DNA of 64,000 nucleotides from CALXOJ01 sp034120015 (GCA_034120015.1 JAXEIF010000007.1:124001-188000), one strand, 5' to 3'; numbered from the stretch's first letter, positions 33,925-41,558 are shown. Made by a program: numbers and translations. Notes: a model not told the origin generated them from the sequence alone.

Positions 33925-34608
33925 ATGCTCGCCGGGCAAATCAACCTGCTGAAAGAACGGGCTGTTGCTGTTGCGCAGCTCGTTCGCTCTTTAAAGGCGG
34001 AGAACGAATCTCTTAAGCAAGAATTGCTGACGGCACAATCCAAAATCGATTCTCTTACGAACGAAATAGCCATCTTACGAATTTCTTCCACAAATCCCGT
34101 TTACACATCACCGTTATATCGCGAACCGGGATTCCGGAATTCGGCCTCCGGCGCCTCCGTTTCGGATGATCTCCGTCCGCGAAGCGGACTGTCACACGAA
34201 ACCGCAATTCCCGCACCGGAAGACCGGCAGACTTCTGATATCAACACGGAATCGACCGATACCGCAAACTCTTTTTTTAATGCGCCGGACGATACGCAAG
34301 CGTGTCCGACAAAGCCGCAGACAGCTGCTCCGCTCGATACGGAACCCGGGACATTCCGTGATTTTGATCCCTTTTTTGACACCTTTTCCCGATTCGAATC
34401 GGACGACACATCGGAAAATACAGATGCGGAATTCGAATTTTCTTCAGCCGAAAATGAAACAGCCGATTCTTTTACAAGGCAGGCGGATCTGGCAGCCGAA
34501 ACAGCCTGTTCGTCAGAGATAAAAGAAACAGCTTCGTTTTCAAACCGAAATCCGGAAACGTCCGCACCGGATAAACAACCCTATTCCCAATTGGATATTT
34601 TTTATTGA
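33925..34608 (+). CDS. ZapB-like coiled-coil protein with disordered linker and C-terminal clamp-binding-like motif
   Basis: 227 residues, family not recognised. Residues 1-55 form a leucine-heptad coiled coil (LKAENESLKQELLTAQ, then IDSLTNEIAILR), similar in character to ZapB. Residues 60-215 are acidic, Ser/Thr/Pro-rich and surely disordered. The chain ends in QLDIFY (222-227), which closely matches the bacterial sliding-clamp-binding motif QL(S/D)LF. The gene starts four bases after rplT and its TGA overlaps the possible TTG start of zapA, so the product is made together with ZapA. I infer a divisome accessory protein; a link to the replication clamp is a hypothesis. Confidence 0.75.
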   Translation: MLAGQINLLKERAVAVAQLVRSLKAENESLKQELLTAQSKIDSLTNEIAILRISSTNPVYTSPLYREPGFRNSASGASVSDDLRPRSGLSHETAIPAPEDRQTSDINTESTDTANSFFNAPDDTQACPTKPQTAAPLDTEPGTFRDFDPFFDTFSRFESDDTSENTDAEFEFSSAENETADSFTRQADLAAETACSSEIKETASFSNRNPETSAPDKQPYSQLDIFY

Positions 34609-34610
34609 TT

Positions 34611-34910
34611 ATGCCACAGTCCGAAAAAGATATTATTGAAATTACCCTTCTCAATACAAAAATGAGACTCCGAACCAGTGAAGACAAAGACCACTTAAGC
34701 GCCGTTATCAGACAATACAAAGAAATGCTGAATACGGTTGAGGAAAGAATGAAAATTACCGATCCCCTGAAACTGGCGCTGATTGCGGGACTTTTTGTTA
34801 CGGATGAACTGATTACAAAAACCTCCGACCTGACACCGCAGGCCGAATGGGAAAGTAAAATTTTAGTACAGCTGTCGGAAATAACCGAACAGCTCAATCA
34901 ATGCCTTTAA
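34611..34910 (+). CDS. zapA: Cell division protein ZapA
   Basis: About 99 residues. ITLLNTKMRLRTSEDKDHLSAVIRQYKEML is the ZapA N-terminal domain, followed by a helix with LALIAGLFVTDELI and a C-terminal coiled coil. ZapA crosslinks FtsZ filaments. Two starts are possible: TTG at 34605 (overlapping the preceding stop as TTGA, with a weak GGA nine bases before) or ATG at 34611; I list the ATG. A 6S-RNA-like element follows directly, as in many other bacteria. Confidence 0.85.
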   Translation: MPQSEKDIIEITLLNTKMRLRTSEDKDHLSAVIRQYKEMLNTVEERMKITDPLKLALIAGLFVTDELITKTSDLTPQAEWESKILVQLSEITEQLNQCL

Positions 34911-35084
34911 AAACACCTGCTCCGCACGTGTTTATTGATGCATTTCTCTTGGGATAACAAAGATTACGGGACGCCGTCTTTTTTAACCGATGTTCGCAAA
35001 ACGCACAACAGAGATTAAGAACAGGCAACCCACTTGACAGAAAAGTCAAGAGTCTTCCATCAAAACGGCGGCGCGGGTTTTTTA
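34911..35084 (+). ncRNA. ssrS: Candidate 6S RNA
   Basis: The spacer after zapA folds by eye into one long rod. 34915-34933 pairs with 35062-35078 (about 16 pairs with small bulges), 34937-34940 with 35058-35061, and 34946-34952 with 35046-35052. A small hairpin CTTGAC/GTCAAG (35034-35039 / 35045-35050) sits on the 3' side and competes with the last pairing. An apical stem begins GGG..GCC (34968-34975) against GGC..CCC (35023-35031). Closing stem, open middle with a 3'-side hairpin, apical stem and about 170 nt are the plan of 6S RNA, which sequesters RNA polymerase; ssrS also sits after zapA in many bacteria. A T-rich tract follows at 35078-35094. Promoter not identified; it may be cut from the zapA mRNA. 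Confidence 0.65.
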
Positions 35085-35126
35085 TATTTTTTTTGAAAAA
35101 ATATTCCTTTTTTTCCGTTTACATGT

Positions 35127-35153
35127 TAAAATTAAAACAGTTGATGACGATAA
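35127..35153 (+). promoter_or_regulatory. Sigma-28 (FliA) promoter of the first flaB
   Basis: TAAA (35127-35130), exactly 15 bases, GACGATAA (35146-35153); the flagellar consensus is TAAA-N15-GCCGATAA, so there is one mismatch. The predicted start is near 35160, at the foot of the leader hairpin. Confidence 0.88.
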
Positions 35154-35159
35154 TTGTAT

Positions 35160-35178
35160 GTGAGAGAGGGTCTCTCAC
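35160..35178 (+). promoter_or_regulatory. 5'-terminal stem-loop of the flaB mRNA
   Basis: Perfect eight-pair stem GTGAGAGA / TCTCTCAC with a GGG loop. It begins at the predicted transcription start, so the mRNA would open with this hairpin, a layout that usually shields against 5'-end decay. Confidence 0.7.
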
Positions 35179-35187
35179 AAAAAAACG

Positions 35188-35218
35188 GGCAAGGATGCCT
35201 AGAGAAAATCATGGAGGA
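35188..35218 (+). promoter_or_regulatory. Pair of CsrA binding sites in the flaB leader
   Basis: Site 1: GGCA-AGGA-TGCC (35188-35199) puts AGGA in a four-base loop; CAAGGATG equals the core of the CsrA consensus CARGGAUG. Site 2: GGAGGA (35213-35218) is the Shine-Dalgarno sequence itself, six bases before ATG 35224. This two-site layout matches the hag leader of Bacillus, and csrA-fliW lie at 45812-46476. Confidence 0.75.
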
Positions 35219-35223
35219 ACATT

Positions 35224-36078
35224 ATGATTATCAATCACAACCTTAGTGCAATGTATGCACACCGCACGTTGGGAGTTACCAACACTTCCGTCACGAAGAA
35301 CATTGAGAAACTGTCCTCGGGTCTTCGAATCAACCGCGCAGGTGACGATGCTTCCGGATTGGCAGTATCCGAAAAAATGCGGGCTCAGATTTACGGCTTG
35401 AATCAGGCTTCTCAAAACGTGTCGAACGGTATCTCTTTCATCCAGGCAACGGAAGGTTATCTGCAGGAAACTCAGGACATCCTTCACCGCCTCAGAACTC
35501 TTTCCGTACAGGCCGCCAACGGTATCTACACGGACGAAGACAGAATGCAGATTCAGGTTGAAGTTTCTCAGCTCGTTGATGAAATCAACAGAATTGCGTC
35601 GCATGCCCAGTTCAACGGTATGAACCTGCTGACAGGCCGCTTCGCAAGAGAAACCGGTCTGAACACCGTGACTGCTTCAATGTGGATTCACACAGGCGCC
35701 AACATGGATCAGAGAGAAAGACTGTTCGTCGGCACCATGACTGCGGAAGCATTGGGCGCAAGCACCGGTGGCGAAATCGTCTCCCTGCTGACAATCGAAG
35801 ATGCAAACAAAACAATCGGTATTATGGATTCCGCATTGAAGATTGTTAACAAACAGCGCGCTGATTTGGGTGCATATCAGAACCGTATGGAACACGCTGT
35901 CCGCGGTATCGATGTTGCTGCCGAGAACATGCAGGCGGCCGAATCCCGCATCCGCGATGTGGACATGGCTAAAGAAATGGTTGACTACACCAAGAACAGT
36001 ATTCTTGTTCAGTCGGGTACAGCCATGCTTGCTCAGGCCAACATGAAAACACAGACAGTGCTTCAGTTGCTCAGCTAA
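35224..36078 (+). CDS. flaB: Flagellin FlaB (periplasmic flagellar filament core)
   Basis: 284 residues, opens MIINHNLSAMYAHRTLG and has the D0/D1 helices at both ends (IEKLSSGLRINRAGDDASGLAVSE; AAESRIRDVDMAKEM) with almost no outer domain, the pattern of spirochaete FlaB core flagellins. There is no signal peptide, consistent with type III export. The control region is rich: sigma-28 promoter, leader hairpin and two CsrA sites. The second flaB 170 bases downstream is a close paralogue. A terminator-like hairpin follows at 36094. Confidence 0.97.
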   Translation: MIINHNLSAMYAHRTLGVTNTSVTKNIEKLSSGLRINRAGDDASGLAVSEKMRAQIYGLNQASQNVSNGISFIQATEGYLQETQDILHRLRTLSVQAANGIYTDEDRMQIQVEVSQLVDEINRIASHAQFNGMNLLTGRFARETGLNTVTASMWIHTGANMDQRERLFVGTMTAEALGASTGGEIVSLLTIEDANKTIGIMDSALKIVNKQRADLGAYQNRMEHAVRGIDVAAENMQAAESRIRDVDMAKEMVDYTKNSILVQSGTAMLAQANMKTQTVLQLLS

Positions 36079-36093
36079 GAAGATTGATTAAGG

Positions 36094-36122
36094 AGAGCCC
36101 CGCTTCGGGGCTCTGCTTTCAG
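36094..36122 (+). terminator. Terminator of the first flaB
   Basis: Stem AGAGCCCC (36094-36101), GCTTC loop, GGGGCTCT (36107-36114), then a T-rich but broken tail. Possibly partial, allowing some read-through. Confidence 0.75.
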
Positions 36123-36147
36123 TTCTTTGACAACCTGCCCTTCTTGC

Positions 36148-36179
36148 TTATCCGATTTTTTCATCAAAAAATCGGATAA
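36148..36179. repeat. Perfect 14-bp inverted repeat between the two flaB genes
   Basis: Arms 36148-36161 and 36166-36179 (TTATCCGATTTTTT and its exact complement) around CATC. There is no T tract after it, so it is not an ordinary terminator. It could be an operator, a processing site or an mRNA stabiliser. The rest of the 36123-36247 spacer has no convincing sigma-28 or sigma-70 promoter for the second flaB. Confidence 0.8.
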
Positions 36180-36247
36180 CTGCAGATATGTATAGGCGTG
36201 CGCCACTATTATATGTTTGCAGGCAATCCTAAGCCAAGGAGGGTTAT

Positions 36248-37093
36248 ATGATTATCAATCATAACATGAGTTCCATTTATGCGAACAGACAGTTGTCAGT
36301 GGTTGATTCAAATCTGCAATCGAACATCGAAAAACTGAGTTCGGGCATGAGAATTACGCGCGGCGGTGACGATCCGTCGGGACTGGCTGTTTCGGAAAAA
36401 ATGAGATCTCAAATCAGAGGATTGAATCAGGCAAACCGGAACACACTGGACGGTGTTTCATTTCTTCAGGCAACCGAAGGATACCTTGAAGAAACAACAA
36501 ACATCTTACAGCGTATACGTCAGTTGTCGGTTCAAGCTGCAAACGGCATCTACAGTGATGAAGATCGGCTTATGTTGCAGGTCGAGGTTTCCCAACTGAT
36601 AGATGAAGTAGACCGCATAGCGAGCCATGCACAATTCAACGGAATGAATCTGCTGCTCGGAGACTTTGCACAGTCGGATGCGGCTACAAAAGAAATGGCC
36701 ATTCATTTTGGGGCCAATGCTTACCAGAATGAACGCATTTACATCGGAACGATGACTTCTGCGGCACTCAATCTGATTGACGGTGAAGGCAATTTGGGAA
36801 GTCTTGCATCGATTGAAGATGCAAACAAACTGATCGGTACGGTTGATGCGGCTTTGAAAAAAGTCACAAAACAGCGTGTCGATTTGGGCGCTTACCAGAA
36901 CCGTCTTGAGGAAACCTCAAGAGGAATCGGTGTAGCTGCGGAAAATATGCAGGCCGCTGAGTCCAGAATTCGTGACTTGGATATGGCGTCGGAAATTACA
37001 GATTATGTCAAGAATTCCATTCTTGCAAACAGTACGACAGCCATGTTGTCTCAGGCGAATTTAAGGACTCAAAATATTTTGCAACTCCTTTAA
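36248..37093 (+). CDS. flaB: Flagellin FlaB, second copy
   Basis: 281 residues, opens MIINHNMSSIYANRQLS. Same domain plan and about the same length as the first copy; both conserved ends match (IEKLSSGMRITRGGDDPSGLAVSE; AAESRIRDLDMASEI), the middle differs. The Shine-Dalgarno region reads CAAGGAGG, again containing a CsrA-like CARGGA core. No clear promoter of its own is visible, so it may be read from the first flaB promoter or from an uncommon promoter. Spirochaetes often mix several FlaB proteins in the filament. Confidence 0.97.
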   Translation: MIINHNMSSIYANRQLSVVDSNLQSNIEKLSSGMRITRGGDDPSGLAVSEKMRSQIRGLNQANRNTLDGVSFLQATEGYLEETTNILQRIRQLSVQAANGIYSDEDRLMLQVEVSQLIDEVDRIASHAQFNGMNLLLGDFAQSDAATKEMAIHFGANAYQNERIYIGTMTSAALNLIDGEGNLGSLASIEDANKLIGTVDAALKKVTKQRVDLGAYQNRLEETSRGIGVAAENMQAAESRIRDLDMASEITDYVKNSILANSTTAMLSQANLRTQNILQLL

Positions 37094-37125
37094 CGCAAGA
37101 GATTACCGGATTTTATCTTTTGCGG

Positions 37126-37156
37126 GAGAAGATACCGGCGCACGATCTTCTCTTTT
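37126..37156 (+). terminator. Terminator after the second flaB
   Basis: Stem GAGAAGAT (37126-37133), 11-base loop, ATCTTCTC (37145-37152), then TTTT. Short T run, so efficiency is uncertain. Confidence 0.6.
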
Positions 37157-37178
37157 ACAAAAGGAAAAGGAGGTTAAC

Positions 37179-37538
37179 ATGGATGTGAAACCGATTAATT
37201 TAAACAGCACAGAGGCTGTTCAAAATTTCCGCAATTCAAGCAGCACATTACAACCGGGAATTCAGACTCCCTCATTTTCTCCCGTTCAGACGGCAGCGGA
37301 AAATGCTTCTTCCGAATCGGCTCAATTGCTGCAGGAAGTTTTACAAATTTCGGATGTTCTCAATCGAAAAGTCAAATTCTCGGTAGACACGGATTCCAAC
37401 AGAGTCATTGTCCGCATTGTCGACAAGGAAACAAATGAAGTCATCAGAGAACTTCCTCCGGAAGCGCTGGTAAAACTCCACAAGAAAATGAAAGAAGCAA
37501 TGGGGATTCTGGGCATTTTCGTAGACCAAAAAGCATAA
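37179..37538 (+). CDS. flaG: FlaG family protein
   Basis: 119 residues. The C-terminal FlaG domain has VLNRKVKFSVDTDSNRVIVRIVDKETNEVIRELPPE, typical in full; the N-terminal 45 residues are Ser/Gln/Pro-rich and disordered. FlaG affects filament length in other bacteria. It stands between flaB and fliD as in many genomes. AAGGAGG ribosome site six bases before ATG. Its last 17 bases carry the putative fliD -35 box. Confidence 0.93.
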   Translation: MDVKPINLNSTEAVQNFRNSSSTLQPGIQTPSFSPVQTAAENASSESAQLLQEVLQISDVLNRKVKFSVDTDSNRVIVRIVDKETNEVIRELPPEALVKLHKKMKEAMGILGIFVDQKA

Positions 37539-37550
37539 AAAAGTTATAAT
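37522..37550 (+). promoter_or_regulatory. Possible promoter of fliD with leaderless start
   Basis: TAGACC (37522-37527), 17 bases, perfect TATAAT (37545-37550). The -10 box ends six bases before ATG 37557 and no Shine-Dalgarno sequence precedes it, so transcription should begin at or next to the start codon. Confidence 0.5.
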
Positions 37551-37556
37551 ATCCGC

Positions 37557-39572
37557 ATGTCAGATATCAATATTCCGGGCGTGAGCTCCCGATTTAACAC
37601 CAATAAAATTGTCGAGGATCTGATGAAAGTCGAGAAGGCTCCTCTGACAAAAATGGAATCACGTGCCGAGAAACTGGAATCGGACAAAACAATTTGGCAA
37701 AATCTGCGAACAAGAATTACGGATTTAACGAATCAGTGCGCATCACTTTATAATTATGACAACCCTTTCGGTGAAAGGGTTGTTTCTTCATCAAATAATG
37801 CCGTTACGGCAACCGCTATCCGCAATGCCGATTTAACGGAACACACCGTCAAAGTAATTCAAACGGCATCTGCCGACAAACTGATTTCCTCACCTCTTTC
37901 CGCGGATACGAAAATTCCGGCCGGTCATTACGTCTTTAAAATCGGAGAAAAAGACGTTTCTTATTTTTTTAACGGCGGAACTCCGAAAGTTTTTGTTGAC
38001 GGACTGAACCGTCGTGCACAAAATCTTCTTAGTGCGCAAATCATTCAGGCAAAACCGGGTGAACAGGTTATGCTTCTCGAATCAAAAATGACGGGAGCTG
38101 CGAATACAATACGGTTTGAAGGTGACGCAAAAGAACTGGCAGATCAAATCGGATGGATTCAGTCAAAAACATCCTCTTCCGCAAACGAAAACCGGGAGAC
38201 TGTGCCTGTCGCCGCTTTCGAACAATCCAATCCGTATAATATCTCAAAAACGACAGATGAATGTCTGATCAATCCGCAGGAAAATATTTCCGTTCCCCTA
38301 AACAGTGAGGGAGACAAAACGCTTTCTTTTACCTTAAAAGTGATCGATCTGGCTGCATCGGAGTCGTACCGGAAAACACAGGAACCTTTTCGTCCCGGAA
38401 TTATCGGTTCGGCTTCATTTAAGGACGTTACACTGACAAACGACGTCTCTCTTTTTCCACAGCAGCCACCCCAGTCCTCCCCGACTTCCCTTTCAAAAGA
38501 AACTCCTTCGGAAGCAATTCGTATTTATATCGAAGGAGCAAGAGGAAAAAGACAGATTCCCTTAACGGAACCGGTGGGTTCGCCGCAAGTTATCTCGATG
38601 TCATCTGCCGAATCGGACGGGATATTCAGATCAATTCGCGTCGAGAACAACTCACATCGGTACGCGGTTATTTTAAGCGAAGCCTCTTTAACGGAAAACA
38701 ATTCACAGGCACCCCAGACCGAAAAAAGAAACAATGCCATTGAATCGGCACGGGATGCTATTTTCGAATATGACGGAATAAAATTAACACGTCCCGTAAA
38801 CAAAATTGATGATGTGAACGACCAGATAACATTTACACTCAATGCCCCCACTGCCGAACCTGTCTCTCTGAAAGTCGAAACGGATGCGGAAACGGTTAAG
38901 GACAAAGTCATCGAATTCGCCTATCACTATAACAAACTGATAGAAGATATTAACGTTTACACCACGAAAGACGAAAAAGTCATCAATGAACTCTCTTATC
39001 TTGACGATGCGGAAAAAGAAGCCAAAAAAGAAATTCTGGGAACACTGCAGGGCGATATAACATTAATTCAAATGAAAAACCGTCTGCAGCAAATTATTAA
39101 TAACAGTTACGATATTCAATCACCGAATCAAATTTCTATGCTTTTTCAGCTGGGAATCGGTTCCAATTTATCGGCCTATTCGGGATATTCGGCCTCCAAA
39201 ATGCGCGGATATCTGGAGATTGACGAAAATAAATTAAACGATTCCGTACAGAACCATATCGAAGATTTGGAAAAAATTTTCGGATACGACACCAATAATG
39301 ATTATATCACGGATAACGGAATCGCCTACCTGCTGAATCAATATTTAGCTTCATTTTCCAAACAGGGCGGAATCATAGACGGAAAATTACAGACTTTCGA
39401 TCAGCAGATCACGCAACAGGAAAAAAGCATTACCAATTTCAATGAAAGAATGGAAAAAAAAGAAGCCGACTATAAGCGTCAGTTCGGTAACATGGAAGCA
39501 ATGTACGAACGGCTGAAAGACAGTTCACGCGCACTCGACTCTCTTAACAGCGGAAACAACGGCAACAAGTAG
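37557..39572 (+). CDS. fliD: Flagellar filament cap protein FliD
   Basis: 671 residues. FliD N-terminal region (INIPGVSSRFNTNKIVEDLM, then coiled coil) and C-terminal FliD domain (VIEFAYHYNKLIEDINVYT ... IDGKLQTFDQQI and a final coiled coil) are clear; the middle is enlarged. It caps the growing filament and guides flagellin folding. No signal peptide. The ATG lacks a ribosome site and lies just after a TATAAT (see promoter entry). Followed by two conserved unknown genes and tsaE/tsaB. Confidence 0.95.
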   Translation: MSDINIPGVSSRFNTNKIVEDLMKVEKAPLTKMESRAEKLESDKTIWQNLRTRITDLTNQCASLYNYDNPFGERVVSSSNNAVTATAIRNADLTEHTVKVIQTASADKLISSPLSADTKIPAGHYVFKIGEKDVSYFFNGGTPKVFVDGLNRRAQNLLSAQIIQAKPGEQVMLLESKMTGAANTIRFEGDAKELADQIGWIQSKTSSSANENRETVPVAAFEQSNPYNISKTTDECLINPQENISVPLNSEGDKTLSFTLKVIDLAASESYRKTQEPFRPGIIGSASFKDVTLTNDVSLFPQQPPQSSPTSLSKETPSEAIRIYIEGARGKRQIPLTEPVGSPQVISMSSAESDGIFRSIRVENNSHRYAVILSEASLTENNSQAPQTEKRNNAIESARDAIFEYDGIKLTRPVNKIDDVNDQITFTLNAPTAEPVSLKVETDAETVKDKVIEFAYHYNKLIEDINVYTTKDEKVINELSYLDDAEKEAKKEILGTLQGDITLIQMKNRLQQIINNSYDIQSPNQISMLFQLGIGSNLSAYSGYSASKMRGYLEIDENKLNDSVQNHIEDLEKIFGYDTNNDYITDNGIAYLLNQYLASFSKQGGIIDGKLQTFDQQITQQEKSITNFNERMEKKEADYKRQFGNMEAMYERLKDSSRALDSLNSGNNGNK

Positions 39573-39593
39573 TCGCATCGGAGAATAAATATT

Positions 39594-40211
39594 ATGGAGA
39601 TTTATCTGAACCGGCAAAAGATCGAATTCAAAGCGGAACCTGATGAAAAGGTCAAAGATATAGTTCTGTCGCTTTTCCAATGGCTTGAAAATGACGGCGG
39701 TAAAATTACAGGTTTCTCGATTGACGGAAAATCTCTTGATGATGTTTTTGAGACAATGAAAGATCTTCCCTACGAAAATATCAACACCATTCATATTGAT
39801 TACCGACCCGAAGAGTGGATTGTACTGATATGGAAGCATGAAAACCCGAAAGAACTCTTAAACGAAATTCTTTCGACTCTTATGCTCCATGAAGAACAGG
39901 TAAAAAATTTTGCCGTCGATGTACAAATGGATCGGGCACAAAAGGCGTATCAAACGGTTGCCGATTTTATCTGCGAAGTTCGCAGAATGATCATGACCCT
40001 ATCCCGTCTTCTTGAGGAAAAAATATGGAATGCAGATGACGAAATCGAAAACGGTCTTACTCTCGACAGCTATACCGATACGATAAATAATCTTTTAAAA
40101 GAGATCAATTCGTCTCTCGAAAACAATGATATCACACTGACAGGCGATCTTCTGGAATACGAAATGCTTCCATTGATTCGCTCGCTTCAATCCTACTCAT
40201 CCGAGAGATAA
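39594..40211 (+). CDS. Conserved hypothetical protein downstream of fliD
   Basis: 205 residues, no signal peptide or membrane segment. The first 80 residues look like a ubiquitin-like beta-grasp (MEIYLNRQKIEF ... VKDIVLSLFQWLENDGGKITGFSIDG); the last 120 are helical with IMTLSRLLEEKIWNADDE. I do not recognise a family. The gene sits where many bacteria place fliS, the flagellin export chaperone, and no fliS is seen elsewhere in the window, so an export-chaperone role is possible but unproven. Confidence 0.75.
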   Translation: MEIYLNRQKIEFKAEPDEKVKDIVLSLFQWLENDGGKITGFSIDGKSLDDVFETMKDLPYENINTIHIDYRPEEWIVLIWKHENPKELLNEILSTLMLHEEQVKNFAVDVQMDRAQKAYQTVADFICEVRRMIMTLSRLLEEKIWNADDEIENGLTLDSYTDTINNLLKEINSSLENNDITLTGDLLEYEMLPLIRSLQSYSSER

Positions 40212-40214
40212 AAA

Positions 40215-40478
40215 ATGAAAATCATCGAACTGCGCGATATCAAACGGGAAAACGAACACATCCATTACAGAAAACGTTATTCGGCTGTTCTGGTCTACAC
40301 AATTGACGACACAACGGAACACCTCGCCAATATTGTTTTTGTTTTCGAATACAACGCTCTGGGAAGCAAAAAACTGATCATTCAATTCGAAGATCCGATT
40401 AACTACCCTCTTTTACCCGCCAAAAAAAAACTGGAAGAATATCTCTGGACTCTTTTTGAAAACGGAGAACTGCAATGA
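40215..40478 (+). CDS. Small conserved hypothetical protein
   Basis: 87 residues, cytoplasmic, alternating beta strands (YSAVLVYTIDDTTEHLANIVFVFEYN) and a C-terminal helix. It starts four bases after the preceding gene and its TGA overlaps the tsaE ATG, so it is translated with tsaE. Family and function not recognised. Confidence 0.75.
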   Translation: MKIIELRDIKRENEHIHYRKRYSAVLVYTIDDTTEHLANIVFVFEYNALGSKKLIIQFEDPINYPLLPAKKKLEEYLWTLFENGELQ

Positions 40479-40912
40479 AATGGATCACACATAATCCGGA
40501 AGAAACCGTCCGTTTGGGAAAAAAAATCGGAAAAAAACTGAAACCCAATGACGTTGTCACATTACACGGAACATTGGGAGCCGGAAAAACAACTTTTGTC
40601 AAAGGAATCGCGGAAGCTCTGGATATAAAAGAACCGGTCACCAGTCCTACTTTTACGATTTTATCGCAATACGACGGCAAACTGCTGCTTACGCACATGG
40701 ATCTATATCGTCTTGGATGTGAAGATGAATTCGAACTGTTGGGCGGAGAAGACTTCTTTTATGCAGGCGGCATTACGCTGATCGAGTGGAGTGAAAAAGC
40801 CGAATCTTTTTTACCTCCTCACACTGTTTCCGTCTTCCTGACGATCGATCCGGAAACCCAAAACCGCATCATTACCACGGAGGATCCCCGTTTTGAATCT
40901 GTTAGCCTTTGA
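40475..40912 (+). CDS. tsaE: tRNA threonylcarbamoyladenosine biosynthesis ATPase TsaE
   Basis: 145 residues. Walker A GTLGAGKTT, switch SPTFTILSQY and DLYRLGCEDEF, and LIEWSEKAE are the TsaE landmarks. It acts with TsaB and TsaD to build t6A at position 37 of ANN-decoding tRNAs. Overlaps the preceding gene by four and tsaB by 20 bases. No tsaC or tsaD in the window. Confidence 0.95.
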   Translation: MKWITHNPEETVRLGKKIGKKLKPNDVVTLHGTLGAGKTTFVKGIAEALDIKEPVTSPTFTILSQYDGKLLLTHMDLYRLGCEDEFELLGGEDFFYAGGITLIEWSEKAESFLPPHTVSVFLTIDPETQNRIITTEDPRFESVSL

Positions 40913-41558
40913 TTTACTGCCCCGGTCTGTAGAACTTTATCTGAAATACAATGAAAATGAAATTTACAAATGCGTAAAAACAGAGGAAAAGCCGTCCGAA
41001 CTGCTGCTGGAAGTCATTGACAGCTTTTTAAAAGAAAACCGTATACCTCTCGGGCAACTCGACCTTATTGCCTGCAATAAAGGACCGGGGTCGTTTACCG
41101 CTCTGAGAATTGCCATGTCAACAGGAAAAGGATTGGCCGAAGGCGCCGGTATTCCGATGGTATCTGTCTGCGGATTGGACTGCTGCAATACTTTTTCCGA
41201 AAACACGACGGATATACTGCTTCCGGTTATTGACGGACGTAAAAAGCGTTTCTATGCGGCTTTTTACGCGCACGGTCACCGTCTCGGCAATTACATGGAT
41301 CTGTCCGCGGAAGAAATTGTGAAAGCCGCTCCTGCCGGCAGAACAATTGCCGTTTGCGGCGAAGATGCGGAGACTTTTCGTGAAGCATTGGGCGGAACAC
41401 TTCCGCTTTCATGGAAAACAGCCGACCCGTTTCCGGTACCGCCGATTGTCGAATGGAGCCGGATCGCCGCAAAAAAATATGCCGACGGTCTGACAGACTC
41501 GCCGGCAGAAGGACCTTTTTATATCCGTAAAAGTCAGGCCGAAGAAGGCAACGGCTGA
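40893..41558 (+). CDS. tsaB: tRNA threonylcarbamoyladenosine biosynthesis protein TsaB
   Basis: 221 residues from a TTG at 40893 with GGAGG about nine bases upstream. ASKHA fold with NKGPGSFTALRIAMSTGKGLA, the TsaB signature, and PVIDGRKKRFYAAFY. It forms the scaffold dimer with TsaD. The stop at 41558 directly abuts the stop of the convergent nagB gene, leaving no room for a terminator. Confidence 0.93.
   Translation: MNLLAFDLLPRSVELYLKYNENEIYKCVKTEEKPSELLLEVIDSFLKENRIPLGQLDLIACNKGPGSFTALRIAMSTGKGLAEGAGIPMVSVCGLDCCNTFSENTTDILLPVIDGRKKRFYAAFYAHGHRLGNYMDLSAEEIVKAAPAGRTIAVCGEDAETFREALGGTLPLSWKTADPFPVPPIVEWSRIAAKKYADGLTDSPAEGPFYIRKSQAEEGNG

Noticed and set aside
34989..34999. GATGTTCGCAA identical to a stretch near the 5' end of E. 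coli 6S RNA
   Set aside because: In this fold it lies in the apical loop, not in the 5' stem as in E. coli, so I treat the match as chance and rely on overall fold and position.
35034..35050. CTTGAC/GTCAAG hairpin as a terminator, or its TTGACA as a -35 box
   Set aside because: The T tract is 28 bases away, and no -10 box lies 16-18 bases downstream; it fits better as the 3' hairpin of the 6S-like RNA.
36172..36179. TCGGATAA as a sigma-28 -10 box for the second flaB
   Set aside because: It is one arm of the palindrome and no TAAA lies 15-16 bases upstream.
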